Assembly: GCA_944325295.1 (NCBI GenBank)
Contig: CALUZL010000084.1
Location: forward strand, 1 to 21,228
DNA from: an uncultured Erysipelotrichaceae bacterium
GTDB lineage: Bacteria; Bacillota_I; Bacilli_A; Erysipelotrichales; Erysipelotrichaceae
Direction: 5' to 3'
Length of the DNA: 21,228 bases
The translations under genes were made by a program, and so were the position numbers. The notes under the pieces are model-generated. The model was not told the origin of the DNA. It made no database searches and saw nothing but the letters and a program-made list of their open reading frames with translations. Below, piece after piece: positions 7,468 through 13,626 of this stretch; position 1 is the stretch's first letter; every line of letters starts with the position of its first letter.

Positions 7468-8019
7468 ATGATCTTATTTTTCGGAAGTTTCAATCCACTG
7501 ACTAAAGCTCATTTAAAGATCGCTCATAAAGCCAATGCGATCTTTAATGAAGAAGTCGTATTCATACCTGTCTCAGACGGTTATAAAAAAGAGACGTTGA
7601 TCATGCCTTTTAAGTATCGCTATGGCATGATAAAGGCGACGATCGATGATGAAGACGGTTTAAAAGTCGATGACATCGAAGAGAGGATCTTTAAAAAGAC
7701 CAAAAGGCAAATGAAGACGATAGAGACTCTGAGCTACTTTAATAAGCCAAAACTACTGTTGGGTGAAGATAACTTCAAAAACCTCAAAAACTGGTACAGA
7801 GGTAAAGACATCATCGATAACTATGACCTAATCGTCTATAAACGAAGTGACGATGATATTCAAGACTCAGATAAAGTTTTCATCATCGAAGACGACATCA
7901 TCGATATGAGCTCGACTAAAGCCCGAAAAGCTTTAAAAGAGGGTGAAGGCGAAAACTTCTTAGACGCCAAGACTTATGAATATCTTTTAAGAAATGACCT
8001 ATTACACTACTATAAGTAG
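7468..8019 (+). CDS. nadD: NadD-like nicotinate-nucleotide adenylyltransferase
   Basis: A 183-residue nucleotidyltransferase of the NadD family, which makes nicotinate adenine dinucleotide from NaMN and ATP. The ATP-binding motif is GSFNPLTKAH at 6-15, GEDNFKNLKNWYR at 99-111 matches the NadD GADN-L-WY block, and SSTKAR at 148-153 the C-terminal ISSTxxR motif. In usual NadD the first motif reads GGxFDPxHxGH; here the first His of HxGH is Thr and the Gly is Ala, so substrate or rate may differ. ATG follows the parB stop with no gap, which suggests translational coupling. nadD usually lies elsewhere (near obgE/yqeK in many Bacillota), so this may be a relocated or second copy. The stop codon overlaps a palindrome and lies next to the -10 of the tRNA gene. 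Confidence 0.78.
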   Translation: MILFFGSFNPLTKAHLKIAHKANAIFNEEVVFIPVSDGYKKETLIMPFKYRYGMIKATIDDEDGLKVDDIEERIFKKTKRQMKTIETLSYFNKPKLLLGEDNFKNLKNWYRGKDIIDNYDLIVYKRSDDDIQDSDKVFIIEDDIIDMSSTKARKALKEGEGENFLDAKTYEYLLRNDLLHYYK

Positions 8020-8025
8020 TATAAT
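8020..8025 (+). promoter_or_regulatory. -10 box of the tRNA-Gly gene
   Basis: TATAAT nine bases before the mature tRNA 5' end, starting one base after the preceding stop codon. It partly overlaps a perfect palindrome (ACTACT-ATA-AGTAGT, 8006-8020). No good -35 was seen. Confidence 0.55.
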
Positions 8026-8033
8026 AGGGACAT

Positions 8034-8107
8034 GCAGATATAGTTCAGTGGTAGAACGCAACCTTCCCAAGGTTGATATGCGGGTTCGATTCCCGTTATC
8101 TGCTCCA
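8034..8107 (+). tRNA. tRNA-Gly (anticodon CCC)
   Basis: A 74-nt cloverleaf. The acceptor stem is GCAGATA (8034-8040) with TATCTGC (8097-8103). The D arm is GTTC/GAAC around AGTGGTA. The anticodon stem is CAACC/GGTTG around the loop TTCCCAA. The T arm has loop TTCGATT. Discriminator T8104 is followed by an encoded CCA (8105-8107). Loop positions 34-36 are CCC, so it reads GGG glycine codons. GCC and UCC glycine tRNAs are the common pair, and CCC is an optional extra. Confidence 0.95.
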
Positions 8108-8149
8108 ATGATCAGCAAAGCGCCCCTGATATCCAGGGGCTTTATCATT
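8107..8149 (+). terminator. Terminator after tRNA-Gly, possibly bidirectional
   Basis: GCCCCTG (8122-8128) pairs with CAGGGGC (8134-8140) and is followed by TTTA. Flanking AATGAT (8107-8112) and ATCATT (8144-8149) can extend the stem. It sits between the tRNA and the end of the convergent ATPase gene, so it may serve both. Confidence 0.7.
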
Positions 8150-8159
8150 ATTTGTATCT

Positions 8160-9455
8160 CTATTTTTCAAGGTATTTTGGATCAAGCAGAAAATCATAGA
8201 TGTTTAGGGTCAGAATACCATATTCATCATACTGTGCCGGTGTCATGTCTTTAGTAACGATGATCTTCTTGAAAGAATCGTCAATATTTCGAAATGGCCT
8301 TATCTCCTGTGCACGTTTTGCATCATCCGGCATGGTGTAGGCAGATTGGATATAATATCGGGAAGATCCCAAATTACACACAAAATCAACTTCCAATTGT
8401 TTACGAGCCATATTCCCGTTTTGATTTTTTTCGACAACAGGCACAACACCTACGTCTACACTGTAACAGCGCATGCGAAGTTCGTTATAAAGCACATTTT
8501 CCATGGAATGTGTCTGCTCAACTTGGCGGAAATTAAGTCTCGCATTCCGAAGACCAAGGTCAGAAAAGTAATATTTTTTTGGCGTCTCAATATATGCTTT
8601 TCCTTTGATGTCATAGCGTTGGGCAGACTCGATCAAGAAAGAATCTTCAAAATAATCCAGGTACTTCTTAATAGTATTAGAAGTTATTTTGGATTTCTTT
8701 ACTGTCCTAAAAGTGTATTTAAGTTTCTCCGGATTGGTTAGAGAGCCAATCGCTGAAGAAAGAACATTGAGCAGGTCCTCGAGTTCACTGACGTTTTTAA
8801 CGCGATTGCGTTTGACTATATCCTGAATATAAATTTCACTGAACAGATTCTGCAACATCGCAGCTTTATCGTTTGCGCCATCGCGTAAGACCACTAAAGG
8901 GATGCCGCCATAAAGCATGTATTCAGACAACCCCATATACTTATCACCTTTATATACGGACATAAACTCTGCAAAGTTTAACGGGTACATAAAAACTTCG
9001 TCACCGCGACCGGCAAATTCAGTGGCGATATCTTTGGACAAAAGCCTTGCGTTACTCCCTGTCACAAAGACGTCCATGTTAAGATTGCGCAGAAAACTGT
9101 TCAGCACAGCTTCAAAACAATCTAACATCTGGATTTCATCAAGCAGCAAATAGTACATCTTTTCGTCAACGACTTTGGCTCGGATATAAGCCATGAATTT
9201 CTCTGGATCTACTCTCCGTTTTTCTTTTTCAATTTCAACAGGGCTTTCGCCGATCAGATACAGATCATCTGCTGAGTCAAAGGCAAAACGGACGATGTGG
9301 TCAGCGTCAACACCGCTTTTAAGCAAATGACGATAAAACAGATTATTGAGCAGATAGGATTTACCGCATCTGCGAACGCCGGTGATAACCTTAATGAGTC
9401 CGTTGTTCTTCCTTTTTATCAGTTTGTTCAGATAGAAATCTCTGGAAATTTCCAT
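8160..9455 (-). CDS. AAA_14 / DUF4143 family ATPase
   Basis: A 431-residue ATPase of the family with an N-terminal AAA_14 domain and a C-terminal DUF4143 domain. Walker A is GVRRCGKS at 26-33, Walker B LLLDEIQ at 103-109 and a sensor-like TGSN at 132-135. The DUF4143 part includes YYFSDLGLRNARL and LEVDFVC, followed by a YYIQSAY segment that recalls a PD-(D/E)XK-like fold. ATG at 9455 is preferred over a TTG 18 bases upstream, because a perfect AAGGAGG ends seven bases before it. Members of this family are widespread, often scattered accessory genes with no settled function. It is a single-gene unit convergent with the tRNA, with one copy of a 37-bp repeat carrying its promoter. Confidence 0.93.
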   Translation of the reverse strand: MEISRDFYLNKLIKRKNNGLIKVITGVRRCGKSYLLNNLFYRHLLKSGVDADHIVRFAFDSADDLYLIGESPVEIEKEKRRVDPEKFMAYIRAKVVDEKMYYLLLDEIQMLDCFEAVLNSFLRNLNMDVFVTGSNARLLSKDIATEFAGRGDEVFMYPLNFAEFMSVYKGDKYMGLSEYMLYGGIPLVVLRDGANDKAAMLQNLFSEIYIQDIVKRNRVKNVSELEDLLNVLSSAIGSLTNPEKLKYTFRTVKKSKITSNTIKKYLDYFEDSFLIESAQRYDIKGKAYIETPKKYYFSDLGLRNARLNFRQVEQTHSMENVLYNELRMRCYSVDVGVVPVVEKNQNGNMARKQLEVDFVCNLGSSRYYIQSAYTMPDDAKRAQEIRPFRNIDDSFKKIIVTKDMTPAQYDEYGILTLNIYDFLLDPKYLEK

Positions 9456-9471
9456 TTTAAGACCTCCTTGC

Positions 9472-9508
9472 AAAAGATTTTTGCAATATTATACATTTTT
9501 CTGTTATA
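9472..9508 (-). repeat. Direct repeat copy A, carries the ATPase promoter
   Basis: A 37-bp element identical at 34 of 37 positions to 9555-9591, 83 bp away in the same orientation. Read on the - strand it holds a TATAAT at 9493-9488, which would start transcription near 9481, upstream of the AAGGAGG of the ATPase gene. GCAAAA-GAT-TTTTGC (9470-9484 region) is a small palindrome at its edge. Confidence 0.85.
9488..9493 (-). promoter_or_regulatory. -10 box of the ATPase gene
   Basis: A perfect TATAAT on the - strand, about 18 bases before the ribosome binding site. The -35 region is weak (TGATAA at 17-bp spacing). Confidence 0.5.
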
Positions 9509-9554
9509 TTTTATCATGAAATCAACGCCGACTAAATAGTCGACACTATTTTAG

Positions 9555-9591
9555 AAAAGATTTTTGCAATATTTTGCATTTATCTGTTATA
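9555..9591 (-). repeat. Direct repeat copy B, -10 lost
   Basis: The second copy of the 37-bp repeat. The three differences from copy A include two in the -10 hexamer, which reads CAAAAT on the - strand here, so the copy has probably lost promoter activity. It overlaps the end of the short open frame 9587-9748. Confidence 0.8.
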
Positions 9592-9748
9592 AAATTGGAA
9601 ATTCTTCACTTACTAATATGTGCTTTTCTTGTTTGTATATATTGCAAGCTTTAGGGGGCATCTTATCTTTATAATACTCGACAAAATCATCGGTATCTGT
9701 TTTAGGCCTCTCTTTACTTTGTCGCTTCCCGTTTTTGTATGAAGCTTT
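9587..9748 (-). pseudogene. Possible decayed gene fragment
   Basis: A 53-codon - strand frame bounded by TGA and TAA, without a start or ribosome binding site. It reads like protein: KRQSKERPKTDTDDFVEYY and a basic tail. An overlapping frame (stop at 9714) reads RIKDKEILKSFIQKREATK. The RPK-acidic-EYY pattern recalls the linker before the C-terminal HTH of serine resolvases, but this is a weak resemblance. It may be a frameshifted remnant or noise. Confidence 0.25.
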
Positions 9749-9787
9749 TCAATATCTCTTTATCTTTAATCCTTTGTTCGGATAAAA

Positions 9788-10462
9788 TCAATAACGGTTC
9801 TTTTCTGACCAGTTATCGATCATCCATTTGATACCTTTTGTCAATCTTAAGGTCGAATCTTTAAAGTGGTTTCCTTCGTTGAATTCAAAAAAGATATTCA
9901 AACCAAGACTTTTATAGTACTCATAAAGAAAAAGGGTATTTGTTTCAGTAGTCTGAAGCTGTGTATTTTTGACATGACTCTCCTTATCGCCAAGGGAGAG
10001 ATAGATGTCCTTTAGTGAAGGTGCGAGCTTATTATTTTTGGTGTAGTCGATAAAGTGGGGAAACCACAAAGATCCGGAGGCACTGACGACGCCTTTAAAC
10101 AAGTCGGTGTTGTAGGCGCTGTAAAGGGCAAAAAGACCGGCGAGTGAGTAACCGGCGATCAGGACCTCAAAGCCATCTTCGATCAGTTCATTGCATATCA
10201 TCTTTACTTTTTCCAGGTATTCATCGGCATGCCCACCACAATCTTTATCACCCTTAAAGAGCTTTTTTGCATACCAGGGCGATAGATCGTCATTCCAGTC
10301 TTTGACCTCGATAAGGAGCAGACGAAACGGTTTCTCTTCGAGGTCTTTGAGCGTTTTAAAAATGATGTCGAAATCTTCTTTAGCACTGATGACGACCGCA
10401 CAAGGTCCTTCTTTGCCAAATAAAGCGACATCGATATCAAAAATGGTCATTTCCTTTTTCAT
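9788..10462 (-). CDS. Alpha/beta hydrolase, putative esterase
   Basis: A 224-residue alpha/beta hydrolase of the esterase (IroE/enterochelin-esterase-like) type. The nucleophile elbow is GYSLAG at 104-109 with Ser106. SASGSLWFP at 127-135, LSLGDKESH with likely acid Asp159, and EGNHF with His199 complete a plausible triad in the expected order. A conserved WNDDLSPW-A block lies at 56-65. There is no signal peptide, so it should be cytoplasmic; the substrate is unknown. ATG at 10462 has no visible ribosome binding site, and the alternative ATG four codons later is preceded by AAAAAGGAA at too short a distance, so the exact start is open. It is the last gene of the leftward run that begins with the telA-like gene, 36 bases after the small membrane protein. 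Confidence 0.87.
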   Translation of the reverse strand: MKKEMTIFDIDVALFGKEGPCAVVISAKEDFDIIFKTLKDLEEKPFRLLLIEVKDWNDDLSPWYAKKLFKGDKDCGGHADEYLEKVKMICNELIEDGFEVLIAGYSLAGLFALYSAYNTDLFKGVVSASGSLWFPHFIDYTKNNKLAPSLKDIYLSLGDKESHVKNTQLQTTETNTLFLYEYYKSLGLNIFFEFNEGNHFKDSTLRLTKGIKWMIDNWSEKNRY

Positions 10463-10498
10463 AAGCTGCTATTAAAGGCTTGATCAGTGTTTAGTACA

Positions 10499-10669
10499 TC
10501 ATTTGCGACTAGCCGTGTTGTGATAGATCTTCATGAGGTAATAGATGATCGCTACTAAAAGCAGGACCAAAGCTATGCAAAAGCCAATTTCCGCCAACAT
10601 AAATATCAAAACGATACAAACAACACCCAAAAGCAATACCAAAAGCTCACTCTTATTGAAGTCGTCCAT
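10499..10669 (-). CDS. Small membrane protein, 56 residues
   Basis: A complete small gene with a strong ribosome binding site (AAAGGAG five bases before ATG). The product starts with a short acidic N-terminus (MDDFNKSE). It has two hydrophobic segments, about residues 9-25 and 28-47, interrupted by a glutamate (LAEIGF), and a short basic tail ending TASRK. This is a two-helix hairpin topology or one long re-entrant segment. It begins 13 bases after the GNAT stop codon, so it is in the same operon. I do not recognise a family. Coding is supported by the ribosome binding site, operon spacing and clear membrane-protein composition. Confidence 0.78.
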   Translation of the reverse strand: MDDFNKSELLVLLLGVVCIVLIFMLAEIGFCIALVLLLVAIIYYLMKIYHNTASRK

Positions 10670-10682
10670 TTTTCTCCTTTAT

Positions 10683-11126
10683 CTAATGGATCCTTTTTTC
10701 CATGATGATGCTGTTATGAGAGGGCTTGGCAAATTCACTAAAGATCACGCTGTAACCCTGACGCATAAAAAGATCTTTTGTTGAAGTCAGCGCATCTAAT
10801 ATGATGTGCTCATAACCTCTTTCAAAGTAATAACGCTCGATCATCCTTAAGACTTTGGGTCCGATACCACGACTTCTGTAGTTTTTAAGGATGCAAAATC
10901 TTTGGAGTCGAATGGTCTTTTTGTCCAGTTTTAAAACCCGGATACTGCCGATGGGATCATTGTTGATCGCGATCAGAAAATGATCACAATCAAGGTTGAA
11001 AGAATCAAAGCGATCTCTTTCAATATATTGATCATTGTCCATCTCATCCGCAAATACCTTGTGCCTGATGCTGAAACAGTAGTGCAAGGTATGAGGATCG
11101 CGGGCTCTTATAAGTTTGATACGCAT
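10683..11126 (-). CDS. GNAT family N-acetyltransferase
   Basis: A 147-residue GNAT acetyltransferase, of the YjcF/ElaA-like kind judging by the N-terminal block with FSIRHKVFADEM. The acetyl-CoA pyrophosphate loop is RSRGIG at 84-89, preceded by the beta strand IRLQRFCIL and followed by the helix KVLRMIERYYFERG. LFMRQGYSVIF is the usual C-terminal strand. AAAAAGGAG lies four bases before ATG. It is 25 bases downstream of the HAD gene and directly before the small membrane protein gene. The acceptor substrate cannot be read from sequence; a small-molecule amine is typical for this group. Confidence 0.9.
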   Translation of the reverse strand: MRIKLIRARDPHTLHYCFSIRHKVFADEMDNDQYIERDRFDSFNLDCDHFLIAINNDPIGSIRVLKLDKKTIRLQRFCILKNYRSRGIGPKVLRMIERYYFERGYEHIILDALTSTKDLFMRQGYSVIFSEFAKPSHNSIIMEKRIH

Positions 11127-11151
11127 AGACTCCTTTTTAAGAGTAAATAGT

Positions 11152-11805
11152 TTATTCTCTATCTACAATGGCGAGAATTTCTTTTGGAGTGGCGACGATG
11201 TCATCGGCTCCGGCGATCTCTAACTCTTGACGATCGCGAAATCCCCACAAGACACCAATGGTCTTTAAACCGGCATTTTTCCCGGTAGCAATGTCGACTT
11301 TCGTATCACCGACGAAAACGACTTCTTCATTATTTAAGTTCATGGCATCAAGGATGATCTTGGCGCCATCCGGCGATGGTTTGCTTGGTACTCCCTCCCT
11401 TTGACCGACGACTTCGACAAAATTTACATCACCGAAAAGCTGTTTGATCAGGGCTTTTGTATAGTCGTCTCTTTTGTTGGAGTTGACAGCAATCATGATA
11501 CCTTTGGCATTTAATTCCTTAAGAAGGGAGATGATGCCATCATAGGGGCAGGAAGTATCTTTATAGTGCAGATCGTAATAGTAGACAAAACGATCGTAAG
11601 CTTTATCGATAAGTTCTTCACTGCTGCCATCAGGTAAAGCGCTGATGACAAGATTGCGGAAACCGTTTCCGACCATCAATTTATAATCTTGACGACCATA
11701 AGTTTTAAATCCCAACTCTTCAAGCATCAGATTTGTGCTGTTGCCGATGTCGTCGATCGTATCGATCAGCGTTCCGTCTAAATCGAATATTACACCTTTG
11801 ATCAT
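11152..11805 (-). CDS. HAD hydrolase, phosphoglycolate phosphatase-like
   Basis: A 217-residue haloacid dehalogenase phosphatase of the Gph/PGP type. Motif I is FDLDGTLID with nucleophile Asp8 and acid Asp10, a helical cap follows, motif II is NSNKRD, motif III the lysine in SKPSPDG, and motif IV is FVGDTKVDI. Such enzymes dephosphorylate 2-phosphoglycolate or related small phosphates in the cytoplasm; others of this group act on pyrophosphate or sugar phosphates, so the substrate is not certain. ATG at 11805 is chosen because MIKGVIFDLDG is the usual family start. A GTG at 11817 is possible. The start overlaps the telA-like stop region, so the two are translationally coupled. Confidence 0.9.
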   Translation of the reverse strand: MIKGVIFDLDGTLIDTIDDIGNSTNLMLEELGFKTYGRQDYKLMVGNGFRNLVISALPDGSSEELIDKAYDRFVYYYDLHYKDTSCPYDGIISLLKELNAKGIMIAVNSNKRDDYTKALIKQLFGDVNFVEVVGQREGVPSKPSPDGAKIILDAMNLNNEEVVFVGDTKVDIATGKNAGLKTIGVLWGFRDRQELEIAGADDIVATPKEILAIVDRE

Positions 11806-11806
11806 C

Positions 11807-12955
11807 TTATTCACCACTCACCTTCAAGGTCTCTTTGGTCTCGGTCAGCTTTTGATTGAGTTCTGTCTCAATGCGACGCAGTTCGACTTGAGCTTCGGCA
11901 CGTTTTGTCCGTCCTTCTTCTTGGATCTTTTTAACTTCATCCAAAGTCTCGATCAAGCGGGCGTTGGTCTCGCGCAAAGTCTCCATGTCGACGATACCGC
12001 GTTCCGTTTCTCTGGCAGTCTCGATCGTTGCGCTTTTGAGCATCTCGGCATTTTGTTTGAGCATCTTGTTGGTCATCTCGGTGACTTCATTTTGTGCCTT
12101 GATAGCCTCTTTGGAATGAGAGATACCCATCGCGATGACCATCTGAGACTTCCAAAGCGGGATCGTATTGACCAGAGTCGACTGGATCTTTTCGACCATC
12201 AGGGTGTTGTTGTTTTGGACAAGACGGATCTGCGGAGCCATCTGGATCGCGATGATCCTTGTAAGCTCTAAGTCATGAAGTTTCTTTTCAAAGCGGTTGA
12301 TCGCATTTTCAAGGTCATTAACGGCTTGGGAATCTTCCGGAAGGCCGCTTTTTTGCGCCTTATCTCTTAGTTCTTTGAGTTCGTTCTCCCTGACATCTTC
12401 AAGCTTTTTGTTGCCGGCTAAGATATACATTGTCAGCTCTTTGAAGTTGACCAGATTTTTTTCGTAGAGTTGATCCAAAAGAGCGATATCCTTCATCAGC
12501 GTGACCTGATGATCTTCAAGCGCCTTGGCGATCCTTTCGACATTTTCGCTGGCTTTATCGTATCTTACTTTGAGATTGGTGATCTTATTGGCCCCTTTTT
12601 TGAAAAACGAGAGGATGCCGGATTCCTTCTCTTCGATCTCAAAGCCTTTGAGTTCGCCAATGAGTTCCGTTATCATGTCACCGATATCGCCAAGATCTTT
12701 AGTCTTGACGCTCTTGAGGGCATTTTCAGAGAAATCGGCCATTTTATTCTGTGCAGCACTGCCGTATTGCAAGATGGTGTTAGTTTCCATGACGTCGATC
12801 TTTTGGGCGAAATCATCGACCATCTTCTTTTCTTGGGGTGTCAGTGTCGAATCATCTATTTGCGGATCGATCACATCGGTTTTTCCTTCTTCTGTGACCG
12901 TTTCGGTCTGAGCATTGTCTAAAGTAAGGGTTATTGTTTCTTTTTCTGTATTCAT
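11807..12955 (-). CDS. TelA/YaaN-family toxic anion resistance protein
   Basis: A 382-residue coiled-coil protein of the toxic anion resistance (TelA, Pfam TelA; YaaN) family. A low-complexity acidic N-terminus is followed by long charged helices; the family blocks include YGSAAQNKMADFSE, FFKKGANKI, LYEKNLVNFKELTMYI, QMAPQIRLVQNNN and TIPLWKSQMVIAMG. No membrane segment is present. Proteins of this family are linked to tellurite and other envelope stresses, but their molecular action is unsettled. Of two ATGs (12961 and 12955), the second has the better spacing (9 bases) from AGAGG; the first is only 3 bases from it. It heads a leftward operon with HAD, GNAT, small membrane protein and hydrolase genes, and shares a compact divergent promoter with the membrane protein gene at 13007. 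Confidence 0.9.
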   Translation of the reverse strand: MNTEKETITLTLDNAQTETVTEEGKTDVIDPQIDDSTLTPQEKKMVDDFAQKIDVMETNTILQYGSAAQNKMADFSENALKSVKTKDLGDIGDMITELIGELKGFEIEEKESGILSFFKKGANKITNLKVRYDKASENVERIAKALEDHQVTLMKDIALLDQLYEKNLVNFKELTMYILAGNKKLEDVRENELKELRDKAQKSGLPEDSQAVNDLENAINRFEKKLHDLELTRIIAIQMAPQIRLVQNNNTLMVEKIQSTLVNTIPLWKSQMVIAMGISHSKEAIKAQNEVTEMTNKMLKQNAEMLKSATIETARETERGIVDMETLRETNARLIETLDEVKKIQEEGRTKRAEAQVELRRIETELNQKLTETKETLKVSGE

Positions 12956-12977
12956 TGTCATTTACCTCTATAGTAAT

Positions 12978-13000
12978 ATTTTAACACGTTAGTTTATAAT
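12978..13000. promoter_or_regulatory. Divergent promoter pair, telA-like / membrane protein
   Basis: The + strand TATAAT at 12995-13000 lies seven bases from A13007, the start codon of the membrane protein gene. The - strand TAAAAT (12983-12978) is suitable for the telA-like gene. Neither has a strong -35. The two genes' start codons are about 50 bp apart. Confidence 0.5.
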
Positions 13001-13006
13001 AAATAT

Positions 13007-13564
13007 ATGGAAAACTACAGTTTTGACAAAGAGAAAGCGAGCTTGCTTGCTGTCGATGAGCGCATGATAGCGGCATTGCCATACATCCTGATCGTCTTGT
13101 TTAGACTGTTTAACACTTTGCGCTTTATCATTGAAAGTGCGGAAATTATGGAATTTTCGCTTTGGGACATCCTGCTTCTTTACATGTCGACATACATGAC
13201 CTATATCGATCTTTTTATCGTCATCATACCCCTTGTCATGATCATCGCCGAAAAGCGCTCTAAACTCGTAGTGTATCACAGCTTTCAATATCTGGCCTTA
13301 AACCTCATCGTACCCCTTGTCTACGTCTTGATCACAGGGCTGATATTTTTGGCCATGAGCTTGTTTTCGGTGACGGTTTTGAGTGCCTATCTATACCTGT
13401 ATTTTGTGATGATGCTCTATGGCATGATCATGATCATCGTCTGGTTTTTAGATCTGGTGGCCCTTTATAATGCAAGCAAGAGACGATCCGGAAGCATCCC
13501 TCTTGTCACAAGCATCTGTCTAAGATTGACCAATAAAAAAATGACGAATCAGAGATCACAATAA
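13007..13564 (+). CDS. Four-helix membrane protein, DUF4870/Tic20-like
   Basis: A 185-residue integral membrane protein with hydrophobic segments at roughly 22-42, 52-80, 93-120 and 122-150 and a basic C-terminal tail. The stretch EKRSKLVVYHSFQYLALNL at 82-100, a charged loop running into His-x-x-Gln at the start of a helix, is like the signature of DUF4870/Tic20-type four-helix proteins. That places it with moderate confidence. No Shine-Dalgarno precedes ATG13007 and a TATAAT ends six bases upstream, so the mRNA is probably leaderless. It diverges from the telA-like operon, and a shared role in envelope stress is a guess from position only. A weak AT-rich hairpin follows. Confidence 0.85.
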   Translation: MENYSFDKEKASLLAVDERMIAALPYILIVLFRLFNTLRFIIESAEIMEFSLWDILLLYMSTYMTYIDLFIVIIPLVMIIAEKRSKLVVYHSFQYLALNLIVPLVYVLITGLIFLAMSLFSVTVLSAYLYLYFVMMLYGMIMIIVWFLDLVALYNASKRRSGSIPLVTSICLRLTNKKMTNQRSQ

Positions 13565-13576
13565 AGATTGTTTTTT
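13558..13576 (+). terminator. Weak terminator after the 13007 gene
   Basis: ACAAT (13558-13562) pairs with ATTGT (13567-13571) around AAAG and is followed by a T run. The stem is only five A/T-rich pairs and overlaps the stop codon. Confidence 0.35.
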
Positions 13577-13593
13577 CTGAATAAATAATATTG

Positions 13594-13599
13594 TATACT
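13594..13599 (+). promoter_or_regulatory. -10 box of the hydrogenase gene
   Basis: TATACT preceded directly by TG, 27 bases before ATG13627. The region 17 bases upstream is only a T run. Confidence 0.45.
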
Positions 13600-13626
13600 A
13601 AACAAAGAAAAGTAAGAGGTAATTAT

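Larger units (their letters stand above)
9456..9787. other. 332-bp intergenic region
   Basis: It holds the ATPase ribosome binding site and promoter, both copies of the 37-bp repeat, and between them a palindrome CGACTA-AA-TAGTCG (9529-9542). Beyond copy B lies a stretch with only a short open frame on the - strand. No complete gene was seen. Confidence 0.7.

Noticed and set aside
8006..8020. Perfect palindrome ACTACT-ATA-AGTAGT before the tRNA gene
   Set aside because: It overlaps the end of the nadD-like gene and the -10 box; without copies elsewhere I cannot call it an operator.
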